A stretch of 64,000 nucleotides of DNA from Antennarius striatus (lineage: Eukaryota > Chordata > Actinopteri > Lophiiformes > Antennariidae): assembly GCF_040054535.1 (NCBI RefSeq), contig NC_090793.1, positions 19,680,001-19,744,000 of the forward strand, read 5' to 3'. Below, piece after piece: positions 38,826 to 57,351 of the stretch. Every line of letters begins with the position of its first letter. Within the stretch, counting starts at the first letter, position 1. Both the position numbers and the translations under genes were made by a program. Below the pieces are notes generated by a model. That model made no database searches. It saw nothing but the letters and a program-made list of their open reading frames with translations, and was not told the DNA's origin.

Positions 38826-39514
38826 CGGCTCATGGTCGAGTTCAGGTTGGCCACCAGAGCGCCAATCGAGCGACCCCCAGCCTGCTTGTTGTGGTAGCAG
38901 TCGATGCCGACAATCATCAAGTGAACCTTGACCTTAACCTCAGACTCCTCCACCGCAGCAAGGGCCTCAGGACAAACTGGCCCCGCCTTCATTTGGTGGT
39001 CACCTCATAGGCGTCAGACTCACAGGGATCTCCAGGATCCACAGCTCCCCTCCCATCTTGCAGGCCATCTGCGGGATGAGCTTGGTGGCAACAGTCATCA
39101 GACTCCCGGGGCGGCTCAGGGTCCGCCACCACACACTGGCTGGGCATGGGGAAATCCACACACAGGTGCTCCTTGATCATATTGTACTTTTTCTTCCTGA
39201 GTTCAGACATGAACCATCTGAGTCTGGGGTCACACGTAGCGCTGCAGAAATCTGAGGACATCGTGGAGATCCTGGTAGTCGATCCTGGATCAGAAAGAAC
39301 AAACCAATCAATGTCTTGATTCAGCTGTTCAGGATCCACTGAACTATTGATCACAAGTCAGCCATGATTTCAATTCCAGCTGGACAAGACAACGGCTGCA
39401 GAGGAGCTGACCTGGGCCAGCAGGAGAACCCTGATATGTGACCAGAACTTCTCCTACCGATGCATGTTGGTGACAAATCTGTGGAGACGTCCCTCCTGCT
39501 GCTCTGGGCTCAGC
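38826..39514 (-). pseudogene. Broken PIWI-like (Argonaute family) gene fragment
   Basis: Three exon-like pieces on the minus strand resemble the MID/PIWI region of Piwil proteins. 39458-39514 encodes LSPEQQEGRLHRFVTNMHR with AG/GT borders. About 39024-39291 encodes KKKYNMIKEHLCVDFPMPSQCVV and then, in another frame, TVATKLIPQMACKMGGELW. 38826-38929 encodes LMIVGIDCYHNKQAGGRSIG and ends at a GT donor. These align in order with Piwil1 (YLCVDCPTPSQCVVA, ALQMNCKMGGELW, LMIVGIDCYHD). The first catalytic Asp (GID) is kept. An in-frame TGA and at least two frame changes break the middle exon, and no exons before or after are visible. Introns remain, so it arose by DNA duplication, not retroposition. 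Confidence 0.75.
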
Positions 39515-39519
39515 CTGGT

Positions 39520-42161
39520 GTGTGCGGATGACGATCGGCCAACTGCGAGAAAAACAGCATCTTTCCATCCTTCAGCAGAACTACTGTTGCTAGTATGCTA
39601 GCTAGCATTAACTCGACGACTAGACTAGCAGCTTTCAGGACATCATTTTACTTGTAAAAATGAAACGTGTTTCATCTCAGCTTCAGTTGGGACTGTACAA
39701 AAAACACATTTTACTATTTTTGAAATATTACGAAACAAACGAAGTAAATACGTCACCTAATCCTCCCTAGTAGCGTAAATAAAATCCAAATGGGATTACC
39801 GTTAATCTGGTTTAATTAATCTAAACAAGATGGCGGCTGCAAGCGAAGGGTGTGGCTGTGCTGCTCCGGTGTTAGCTAATGAGCCACGATTAGCATTTAA
39901 AGTAAATTCAATATGTAAGCCACTATAAAATAAACGTGACACAAAATTAATATGAATTAAGATACTTTCAGATATTCTTTAAACTGAACGAGCTAATTAA
40001 AAAGATTACTTTATGACGGTAGCATGTCCAAACTGGCTAGCTCCAATTCCTTCAAATTGAAACATCGCGAATAAAGTAAATTCACATATACCGCCTTAAA
40101 GGCAACATTATTTATCTTATTTTAGCAATTTTATGACGACTTTATTATCATACTCACTTTAAACAATGACTTGTGTGCTCTAAACTCCCGTAAACGACGT
40201 CTGTCCGCAGGTGCTTCTGACTGAGTCCCCACACTACGGTGAACTAGTGATGGGCCTCATCACCGAGCGGATTGATATGCTACCTGTATCTCACCAACGC
40301 CTTTAATCACCTGATTTCAGGCTTTGTTATTTACTTAAAGAGCAGCTTGTTCATATTTTAACTCAATAAGGATGCTGTTAAGTGACTAAGGGAGAACTTT
40401 TCCAGAAAAGAAGCAGAACTAACTTTTTCATAGCGCAGTCATCCGTGTGCGCTGGGCTAATTTTCTGACATGTGCAATCTCAACAATGGCCGCTAGATGG
40501 AGGCAGCGACCCTGCGGTAAATCTGCACTCACAGGGCGACATGATGGCGTTTTAATAACCAGAAACAAACGGCTCACAAAAACCAGCCGCTTGTTCCGGA
40601 GGTGAAGTTAAAGGGCCGAGCATTCTGACCTCCAGTTCGCATCGGATTCTTCTGGTTGGTCCAGGTAAGACAGGCAGGATGGAACGGGTGGAGGAAAGTG
40701 TCAGGTGTGATGTGTGATAGAAGAGTTGGTCTAGAGACAGTGTCCCTGAGGAAAAGACAGGAGAGAGCTGGAGGTAGCAGCGCGTCTGGATGAAATATTC
40801 TAAATAAATCGTCAGAAAATAATTGTAATGTTACTTTACATATCATAACAACTCAAATATCACGATGTTTTGTTTTTTTTAACTTGATAGAAGGCAAACT
40901 TTTGTTAAGGTGAACGAAACTAATCACAATATTTCCTGCATGGGACGCTTTAGTTCGATGTAAATGGGGGGATTATCATTCCAACGTGCAATAATCTTGA
41001 TTGTTGGACAAATTAAACCAACAATTAAAGGATGTGACTCCTGAGGTGAACTCAAAAACCAAAAGGAACACAAAGACGAAAAAGACTCTTAAAAAAATAA
41101 AATACAAGCAAAATAAGCTTCATGTCTGTTAAACTAGATATTTTAGAAAACTACACAACACAGTTATTCCGGAAGACGTGTCAATAATGTTATTCTACGT
41201 TCTTGAAGGAGCTGTAATTGGGATGCCGTCTTGTGGACATAGTAGGTAACTACAACAACAATGAGATAAAGTTAGACGTTGTTAGATTGTTAACAGCTTC
41301 CGGTTCTGACTATCAAAATAATTTTGATCGACAGAACAAACGCATGTCTGTTTCACCTCACCTTAAATGTGGAATAAGTCCAGGAACGTTTGTTATTGTG
41401 ATTGGATCTATTGTTAGTTCATCATTTGTGTTAGTGGGTGCCTGCTATGTTCTATGACCGCCAGAGGGTGGCAGCAGAGCACCACAGTATGGAGTTAGAT
41501 TGAGTAGCTGTAATTTACTCATACGTATATGTAATTTAAATATTTTTGTAATATAAATACACACATATGCGTCTTTTGTGCGTGAGTTACGTAGGAGGAG
41601 TCGGACCACTGGAAAAACAAACAAGGTTTATATTATGAGATAATTCCGATTTTAATCTGAGAACTGACTTGTTTGCATCATTATTTGTTTGCGTGCGTTA
41701 ATATTCTCCTACATTTGTTTATATTTTCATACACTTGGGTCAGCTGGGGGTTCTTGTGCATTTTTATTCAGTAAATAAAGTTTTTCCACAGTCAAAGCTT
41801 TGAGCCAATCCTCTTCTTGGACATAATTTCTCCAGTTTTGGGGAACCACCGCTCATAATACATTATAACGTTGCTTGAATATATTTCAGCCTCTGGGTCC
41901 TGTTTGACAGACCTCGGTTCTAATTGTTTTTATTTGGTAAATCAAAAGTAGAACTTTTAAAAACTATGTTGAACACTTTTTTATCTATATCCCAGATTAC
42001 ACTTTTAAACTTCCTGTATGCTAAATACTACAATTTTACGTAATGCCCAAAGAACCCATTCAAATCAAGATAGTTCCCGTCTCTCCACATCCGACGTCGC
42101 CGACGAAGCCCTGAAGACCGTTGTGCGCATGCGTGGAATTCCGATCCTCCGTATTGAAACA
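39520..42161. other. Gap before slc35d1
   Basis: No gene was recognised. R1 copy 3 lies at 41150-41340. The rest is AT-rich single-copy-looking sequence and the presumed slc35d1 promoter and 5' UTR just before 42162. Confidence 0.45.
41150..41345 (+). repeat. Repeat family R1, copy 3
   Basis: GGTAACTACAACAACAATGA, AAGTTAGACGTTGTTAGATT and ACAGCTTCCGGTTCTGACTA match the copies at 27.7 and 28.4 kb in the same orientation, more than 12 kb away. Confidence 0.8.
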
Positions 42162-44950
<2,789 letters not shown>

Positions 44951-45299
44951 TTGGTTTCAGTGTTTTTATTAGAAATACAAAACTTTGCGCCTTCAGTTAC
45001 TGATTTTCATCAAATTCAACAGAAAATCTGTGAAACGGATCCCGACCCTGGAGAACTTGGACGTCAGGAAGTTTTATTTTATAAAAATGTTAAAATGTTT
45101 CTAATAATTTTGTTTAATTTGCGCACATTTTCACATTCAATTTTGTGTCTACATCAAAGAGGTAGTTTTTCATTAAAAAATTGAAGTTTTTTATATTTTA
45201 CTTTGACTCATTTCACTTTAAGTCACAGACTAACTTTTAACTGTTTTCAACCCTCACACTGATTTCTCTTCTCAACTCTGCAGTTAGAAAACTCCCAAC

Positions 45300-46565
45300 A
45301 ACTCAGATTCATCAATACATTTATTCATTAAATATGTCGACTCCATTCATAAACAGTCTTGGAATACACTTCACTTTTATTCATGTAGTCATTTACAGAG
45401 AAAAAAAAAAAAAAAAGCAGACAACGTCGTCAACAGAGGGAAACAAAAGACCACATGGATCGAAGTGATCCGAGACAAACGGAGCTCAAAGACGTCTTGG
45501 AAGTCGCGGCGTTGTGAAAACCATCGCGAGCGTTCGAGCCGAACGTCTTTCGTCCGATGATCGCTGGAACTAAGCACTTGGAATCAGCAGAGGTTTTTGT
45601 TAAACCGAAGGCAAGCAGCACACTAAAGCGCCACGAACGTTTCAAACGGAATGGGGGTCACACGGGAATGGGGGTCACGCGTTTGTCGCGTTCACCTCGG
45701 AACGACGCGCTCCAAAAAAAAAAACCGCGTAACCTACGAGGAAGCCTAGAAAATACAGATCGACAGTTATAAAAATGTACCAACTGCTCAAGGTAAGAAA
45801 TCTATACAAACTTTACATCAAAACTCACCGACATTCTGTCTAGTAAAACTAAGCGTCGAGCAAAGCACTGACCATGAAAATCCAAAAATATAGAGATCTT
45901 CGGCGTGACTTTGATACGGGACATCACTGATGTCAGCTGCTCCGCACAAACGAACCCGACGGGGACTCGAACCCGACGGTTCATTTACAACCACAAAACG
46001 AGGCCCGAGTGGGATCAGGAACGGAGTGGACGTGATTCGATGACGACGAGAAACGAAACCAAAGTGCAACAAAAAAGGGAGCCGGACTCGTCACGTCCGT
46101 CTGCTTCGACCCTCTTTAACATTATTCCTGTGGGAAAACCGACGTTCATCCATCATAGTTTGTGTTTGTTTACAAAATATAAATATCTCTCGTGTAAAAA
46201 AATATCGCAGGTGATTTGTTTCGAGTACAAACAGGAACAGGAAATGCTTGGCAAACGTTTTTGTCACTTTCCAGACGGGGAATCGAGTGGCGTTCGGATG
46301 ACGGCGGTACTTTGGATGAGTCTTTCAGGTAGTCACAACATGGATGGGCTGAGGGGAGTCTGGGGGCCACTACCCTGTCCTGGGGGGGCCGGCTTCAGTT
46401 TGGTTGGCTGTGTTCTTCAAGGTGTGATCTTCAGTGACCTTTGACCTTAGTCATCGCTCTCAGGCGAGCTCATGTTGCTAATCACGCGGTGAGTGGAGGG
46501 GGGGGTGGGCCAACGATTCCGCCCCGGCTGAGCATCTACGAGTCAATGGCGGCGCTCTGAGTCCT
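45300..46565 (-). other. 3' UTR of mier1
   Basis: On the minus strand, AATAAA lies at about 45320-45325, some 1.25 kb after the mier1 stop. No other gene fits between here and slc35d1, which ends on the opposite strand, so the two genes converge. Confidence 0.55.
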
Positions 46566-50774
<4,209 letters not shown>

Positions 50775-51223
50775 GTTCGCAATCCTGCAGGATTACGTCA
50801 CAGGTCAGCGTCAGCTCCCGGATGTAGAGCCCCGCCTACCAACCAGCGTGCCGTCGGAGGCGGGGCGAAGGAGAGGCGCGTGTTTGTTACAGCGACGCGT
50901 TTGATATTTTGATGATGATATTGGAATATTCCCGTGTTAAAAATAAAATAAAATTTTAAAGTCAGATGATTTTAAAGCTGGGTCAATCCGGGAACGGTAG
51001 CTGATTTTAGATTATGTTTTTATCTTTACCATTGAGAAATATATAGTTATTCCTAAAATGTGTCACTAAAATGTGAAACAATATGAACTAGACGATCAAT
51101 ATAAAAATATCCTGACATGGAAATCTCAACTAAATCCAGGGCAATAATAAAACTCTCCATATATGGAAGGCTGGGATTATACGGATAAATTGTATTTTAT
51201 GAATCTGTGAAAAGTAAAAATAT

Positions 51224-51228
51224 ACAGA

Positions 51229-51308
<80 letters not shown>

Positions 51309-51312
51309 TAGA
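51224..51312. repeat. (GATA)n(GACA)n microsatellite
   Basis: About six GATA units pass into about fifteen GACA units and back to GATA. Confidence 0.95.
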
Positions 51313-52060
51313 TATTATAATTCTTTAGAAAATTAGTAACAAGGAAGTATTCCCTTGACAAGAGAACAAATCCTGAAAAGATGTCCTTGAATAATTAACA
51401 AAAGTCAATTAACACATCAGGTTCAAAACTATATTGAATTCCAGGAAAACATATTTGCTATTCAAATGTTTCATAAACAGTGAAACTGCACAACTCCAAT
51501 CTTAAGCACTGAGTTTACTCAAAGATCTAATTCCCAACAAACAACAATGAAATTTTATACGTCAACAAGACTTTCTTTGCTAAAAAACACATTCATAATA
51601 CAAATATTAATTCTGATCGTATCATGTAAGTAATGTTCCCACCGTCACACCGGTAATTACTATTTTGAACCTTCCATGATGAGTTCAATTTGACAAGTCT
51701 AGCGGTTAATGCAAGTGTCCCTTCTTGGAATCACTGATTTGTGTTCATGATAATCGGCACACACTCCATTATGTTGCTACGCAGAGAGCCATCACCTCAT
51801 CTTGTTGTAAGACACATGTCTCCAGCAACCCATTAGGCAACACTTTACTTAATCCATGGCAATAAAAACCCTAATTTCAGACACTGAAAGAGCAATTCTT
51901 CCCTTTAACATTTACGAAAATGTAGTCAATCAGTGATCTAAACAATAACCTGGATTCCCACACATATCCTGAATGACTAGATTGACATCCGTTGTTAAAA
52001 GCACACGGTGATTACTAAAGATAACGCACGATAACACGCCTGACATCACCAGACACGCGG

Positions 52061-52068
52061 CATAAAAG
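52061..52068 (+). promoter_or_regulatory. TATA-like box of insl5
   Basis: CATAAAAG lies 38-45 bp before the insl5 start codon, so the 5' UTR must be short if this box is used. Confidence 0.45.
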
Positions 52069-52105
52069 GTTTGACCTGAGCAGGTGTTTTCTGACAATAA
52101 CCAAC

Positions 52106-52490
52106 ATGAGATCCCTTCTCCTGCCTGTGCTGCTGCTGTGCATGTTGTGTTTAACACGGGTTCACACAGAGGATAACATAAACCCACTGAGGCTGTGTGG
52201 GCGGGCGCTGCTCCGGGCCGTAGTGTTCACCTGTGGAGGATCCAGGTGGAGAAGACTGATGGCAGAAGAGGAGACTTTGCAAAGCAGTGAGTAGATTTAG
52301 AATCAAACACAAAAGCATGACTCTGACTCCACGTAACAAAGTTTGTGTCTGTGTAGGGAGCAGAGAACCAAAACCTAAGACAGAGGTTGTGCTACAGATG
52401 GACCGCCACCGACGAGACCAAGAACAGGCGCTGATGTCTGTCTGTTGTGAAATCGGCTGTCGAAGGAATGACCTTTCCATGCTTTGCTAG
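52106..52490 (+). CDS. insl5: Insulin-like peptide 5 (Insl5)
   Basis: Insl5 is a relaxin-family hormone, secreted by gut endocrine cells in mammals and acting on RXFP4. Two exons, 52106-52286 and 52357-52490, encode a 104-aa preprohormone. A signal peptide (LLLPVLLLCMLCLTRVHT) precedes the B chain, LCGRALLRAVVFTCGGSRW, with the two Cys and the RxxxRxxV...W receptor-binding pattern. RR after the Trp is a processing site. A connecting peptide of about 40 residues ends in RHRR. The A chain, SVCCEIGCRRNDLSMLC, has the CC-x3-C-x8-C pattern, and NDLSMLC resembles human INSL5 (TDLSALC). The B chain is closer to relaxin-3, but position next to mier1 and dynlt5 fits insl5. The single intron falls in the connecting peptide, as usual in this family. 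AATAAA lies at about 52572-52577. Which teleost paralogue (a or b) cannot be told. Confidence 0.92.
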
Positions 52491-52707
52491 AGGCGAATGG
52501 CCACAACCTGTCATTCATTTGTCTGAAGTCTAATTTTTTAGAACGATATCAGGATGATGTGATTTTGCAAAAATAAAAAATCACCTTGAAATTTGGCTAC
52601 AAAATCTTGTTTAATCGTTTTATTCGTTCCTGATATACTAAAAGAATTTTTTTCTTTTTAATAAAAATAATAAAAGAATGGCTAAAATGTCTTGATTTCT
52701 CCAGGAC

Positions 52708-53822
52708 TCACTCAAAGTAAACAGCGTACACACTCGCCAAACCAAACAAAGAGCTGTTCTTGAAGGAGTAGGAGGCGAAGGTGTCGTTGGACGCGTCCCA
52801 CAGGCAGCGGCTGCTGATCTGCATGCTCTGTCCCGCCAGCTGGCCGATGTGGACCAAGACAACGGTCTTATATCTGGGAATCATGAGGTCCTTCACACGC
52901 GCTCGAATAACCTGGAGAGGCAAACCCAAGAATGGGTTGACTCCATCTATTCAAAAGGTTTGCATGAATGGATTTTCAAATTTTTTTACCTCACAGATTG
53001 TTTTGGTCATTTTTTGAGACAATTCTGCTTCGTATTTCTCCTGCTGGAGGTAACTGGTCAGAACGTCTTTCAGTATGTCTGTGACAGCAGGGATAGGAAA
53101 ACGTTTGTTCGGTCCTGTGGTCCAAAACAAAGACAAAATCATAGCAAATAAGTTTTAACTCTTACATAGCGCTTAGTGAGCGAAACCATGATGATTTGAT
53201 TAGATGTATTTCTGCTCCTCCAGTTCCACTGCTTAAAAACCAGCAGCGTTTAGTAAGATTTTTGAGTTTTGGGGCTAAACCGTTATTTTGAAATCAGTAT
53301 TTGCATGTGATACTAAACTTGAACAGATAAAATTAATACAAAATTTTGTAATTAAATCTAATTAGGACCCAAAATCACAGCTGAATACAGCTTTTACAGC
53401 TCGTATGTAGCTTAGGTGACAGTGTGATTGTTATGAATGGAGGTGATCGGTGTTTGTCTCACCCAGCTGGTAAGTGTTCTCCATGGTTGTGAACATCCTG
53501 GCATTGTCGTCATTGTGTCCCAGTTCATCTATGTAGGATACCGTGCTTATAGAGCTGAAAAACAGTTTTTTATGTCAGAAAGAGGACCACGATATGATCA
53601 CACCGCCTGACTGAAACTGACAGCCACTGAAATGTTTCAAACAAACTTTTCTGGGAATTTTCTCTGCTAAAATTATTTAAAAAATAGATTTGCATTACAG
53701 TATACTCACTCCTTGGTTCTGCCAGCTGTTTCTTTCCCTCTGAATCCATGGCTTCCATCTGAGAGGGCCTTGCTTGTCCTCCTTTCTCTCCTCTGGGGTT
53801 TATCTCTGTGCTGATCCGACAT
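52708..53822 (-). CDS. dynlt5: Dynein light chain Tctex-type 5 (Dynlt5, Tctex1d1)
   Basis: Tctex1-family light chains bind dynein intermediate chains; DYNLT5 is linked to cilia. Exons on the minus strand: 53710-53822, 53463-53554, 52990-53114, 52708-52911; 177 aa against about 179 in human. The N-terminus ([18 protein letters not shown]) is basic and disordered. The Tctex1 fold follows: [55 protein letters not shown], then [20 protein letters not shown] and the final VYAVYFE, typical of the family. It converges on insl5 with 217 bp between stop codons. The match to DYNLT5 rather than DYNLT1/3 comes from the N-terminus, length and synteny with sgip1. Confidence 0.93.
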
Positions 53823-54112
53823 GACAGCCTCTCCTCCGGTTAAATAGTTGGTCAATGTGTCTTGATGGTAACTTCATTAAACTATGTGAGCATCCAGTTA
53901 GCATTTAGCTAGCATACATCCGCTAACCCGAGTTGACAAAAACACACAAATATAGCGTTTAAAACATTAATTTTAAATTATTTGTTGTTTTGGCTAACTT
54001 TAAATAACATTACAGCGAGCAGAAGACCTACGGAAACATGAAGAGGTTAGCATGATGCTATTTTTATTACCGAATTCGGTCTTATTAGGATAAGCTGGTC
54101 GCAGCGCGTCCT

Positions 54113-54126
54113 GTTGTCATGGTTAC
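54113..54126 (-). promoter_or_regulatory. RFX X-box upstream of dynlt5
   Basis: On the gene's strand the site reads GTAACCATGACAAC, a full match to the X-box pattern GTHNYY AT RRNAAC bound by RFX factors in ciliary gene promoters. It lies about 290 bp before the start codon. Confidence 0.7.
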
Positions 54127-54129
54127 AAT

Positions 54130-57100
54130 CGGCCCCCAATCAGCGGAAGAGGTTCTCACGCACGAGAACTTCCTGCTCAGCAGAGTCCCCGCCCCTCAAT
54201 CTCTGTAACTAGGGATAATGAAAACAGATCGGTTTTCTTCAGGTTAAAGGTCACCGACTTCAATTTGTCAAACTTTATTTATAAAAGAAAACAAACAAAA
54301 GACGCTCAAATGAAGTTTGAGACTATTTTAGGTGATTTAAAGGGTAAAACAACAGGGAAATAATAAAAGAAGAAAAGAACTAATTAGAAAAATATTAAAG
54401 CTACTATTACTGCTACTAGTACTGTACTACTACTAAAATAATATAATCATAATAATAATAATAATAGTAAATAAGTATAAATACTATAAATAAATATAAT
54501 AAGACACAATTTAAGAGACAGATTATTTATTTTATGCTTTCAAAAATGTATGTTTTACTCCAGTTTTGAGTAAAACAAGTTAAATAAGTAGAGTCAGCGG
54601 TCTGATGGACCTTCCTGATTTATAACCTAGACACATTCATGTGGTATAGTTTAATACAAAGCCATACAGTACCTGACAACTTAAGAAAATAATTTAAAAA
54701 TCAATAATTAATCAGGTAGCCACTGCAGAGATTTTAAATTAGGTAAAATGTAGCTCCATAATCTTCGTCTTCAGTCTTGCAGCAACACTTTGAATTAATG
54801 GTAGATGATTTATTGTACTGTATATTACATTATATGTGACTTTTTACAATCACTCTTAAAGTCTTTTATTTCTGTGTACAAACGAGAGGCAGATCAATAT
54901 TTCATAATTTCTCTTCTTTATTACCAAGTAAAACAGGTATGACATTATATTGATTTGTTCATATATTTACTTTCAAAATCTTTGGATGGGAAATTTACAT
55001 GAAAGGTTTGCATATTCAGTGTCTAATGGAGTGAAAGAACAAACAGCCATACAGTTTTACAAAAAAAAAAAAACATTTACAGGACCCCCTCCCTTCCCCA
55101 AATGTAGGAGGACTTAGAGTATGCTCAGAAATAAGGCAAAGAAAAATTTAAGCATTATTATTAACATAAAAATACTGTTAATCTCAGTCAAATTGAAAAA
55201 TACACTTTCTTACAATTAATTAAATAAAAAATCTCTCCCAGGTCTGAACTGTGAGTCAGCCTGAACCATGTAGAAACACGTCAACATCTTAGATGTGACA
55301 TGAAGCCATGAGTGGAGTTAAATTTAAGGTGAGTTTTTTGTGAACGTCAAACACAGGAGAATATCAAACAGCTATATCAGATGCATGGGATGGAAATATC
55401 TATGAATACATGACAAATTTATTGACGACGAGATTTTGATGGTGCAACGACAGCAAAGCAGAGATGGGAGATTTAAGTGAAGGCAAAACAATCTTCCTCT
55501 CACAGCATGATTGTACGATAAAATGCTCTTGCTTTGATGAGACTGGTGACGGACAGATGTAGATTTCATGCGGCACTGTTATTCATCAACAGTATTTTTA
55601 TTTTTTTTTGCACAAGAAACCCACATGTAAAACAACTGGATGGAGCGGCGGCATCACATACAGCCTAATGTGTGATGAGTTCTGACATCAATAAACCAAG
55701 AGACGATCACAGACACATCCATATGCCCAGAGAAAGAGTCCAAACATAGCTTTTATGTACACTTTTTACACTTAACTTTTTAAATATTGCTATTAGAAAA
55801 TGATAAAACATTTATTCAACATGGTGGAAAAGGAAAAAACTCCAACAGGACACAGGGAATAGAGCTGTCTTATTGAAAGAATTTAATTTCCTCGCTCTGT
55901 GACAGTAACACCCATTAAATAAAGTAAAATGAATTATTAAGCAGCATTTCAAGGCAACTCATCTCCTACCGTCTCCAGCTCAGGTCCCTTCACATCTAAA
56001 CCTACAAGCTCCATATGGCACTCACGCCCGTCTCTGCAAACTCTTCATCTTAACACCCTCCCTGCAATGGAATCAACCGTTCAGGTGAAAGCAGCAGCTT
56101 CTGCTCGTCGTGCAGAAATCCCCTTGATGTTACAGAAGCATTGCATGTTCACACAGAAGTGATGCAGGGATCGACACTCTGATCATGTGGGCGTCATGGC
56201 AACATCAAACGAGATGTTGAGGCTGCACATGTGAAAACACCGATATTCATCTACGGGCCTCAATCCCGACCATAGAACAGGGCGTTTGGAGGGTAAAACA
56301 AGTTTTCTGTTGCAAGCACATAAATTTGATTTTGTAGAGAAATTATTAATGTAAAAAAAACACAATTATGATACAAAATTGTTTGTTATTATCCACAGAT
56401 GATAGATTACAAAAAGGTGCAGGAAGCATGTGCTATTAAATTAAATTAAATTAAATTAAATTAAATTAAATTAAATTAAATTAAATTAAATTAAATTAAA
56501 TTAAATTAAATTAAATTAAATTAAATGTTCAATTTGATGTAGAAATATTTATTATGCCAACTGAAAATGTAAAAACTTGTAGTGAAAGTTAAGCTCAGGA
56601 GTTTGTGACCGACATTTCTTTACGTTCACTTTTACTGAATATAAAATAAATGTAATATTTCTGCTCTGGTTAAACATCCTTTGCTTGATCACCATTTCTT
56701 TCATGTGTTTGCAAACAAACAAAGCTTTCCTGTGTTCTAAATCCCCGTCACGTGATTCAGACCGAGGTCCGGATATAATCCTGCATTCGGAGCGCAGCTG
56801 CAAGTCATTCCAGCGCCGTTCTGAACCGATCGATCTGATCGATAACTTCTCATCCCATGATGATAGCAGGGATATTTCAAACTCTGATTACACTGAAACA
56901 CGTTCCAGTAAAGTCAGGTCACACCTGATCTGAGGTGGCAGGAACCTCATTCTGTGTTTTTATTCTTCTTTCGTTCTTTTCCACCTTGTTTAAGATTGTT
57001 TCTAGAATATAATCACACTATCTTATAGAGTGGATTTACTAACACAACCAGTTAAACTAAAGGAACTGAAATGAAGGCTGGATCGTCAATCTACATTTCA

Positions 57101-57351
57101 TGTAACGTTAAGTAAAATTAAGACTCACTTTTCCTTTGTTTTAATCCAGAAGCGTTGAAACTGATGATTTATATTTACTTGCTGACTCAGCATTTGTCAG
57201 TCTACTGAATATGGAGCTGTGTCATCTGTGTGGTATGTTCCGTTCATCGTTTAATTCCCTCCACCAAAAGATAAAGAAACATGGGATGGATCCAGAGTCT
57301 TCACAGTCAAAAAGCCATTGATTCTTTTGGTTCCATTCACAAACAGCACCG
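54130..57351. other. dynlt5 to sgip1 intergenic region
   Basis: AT-rich with no exon found. It would include the sgip1 3' UTR on the right. A (TTAAA)n tract lies at 56436-56525. Confidence 0.5.
56436..56525. repeat. (TTAAA)n microsatellite, about 18 units
   Basis: A perfect pentanucleotide run. Confidence 0.97.

Larger units (their letters stand above)
50775..52105. other. mier1 to insl5 intergenic region
   Basis: It holds the CpG-rich mier1 promoter (to about 50900), a GATA/GACA microsatellite and the insl5 promoter. No dnai4 exon is seen, although that gene lies between mier1 and insl5 in human. Confidence 0.55.

Noticed and set aside
46170-46444. Open frames in 45.3-46.5 kb
   Set aside because: They lie in the mier1 3' UTR and show no family similarity.
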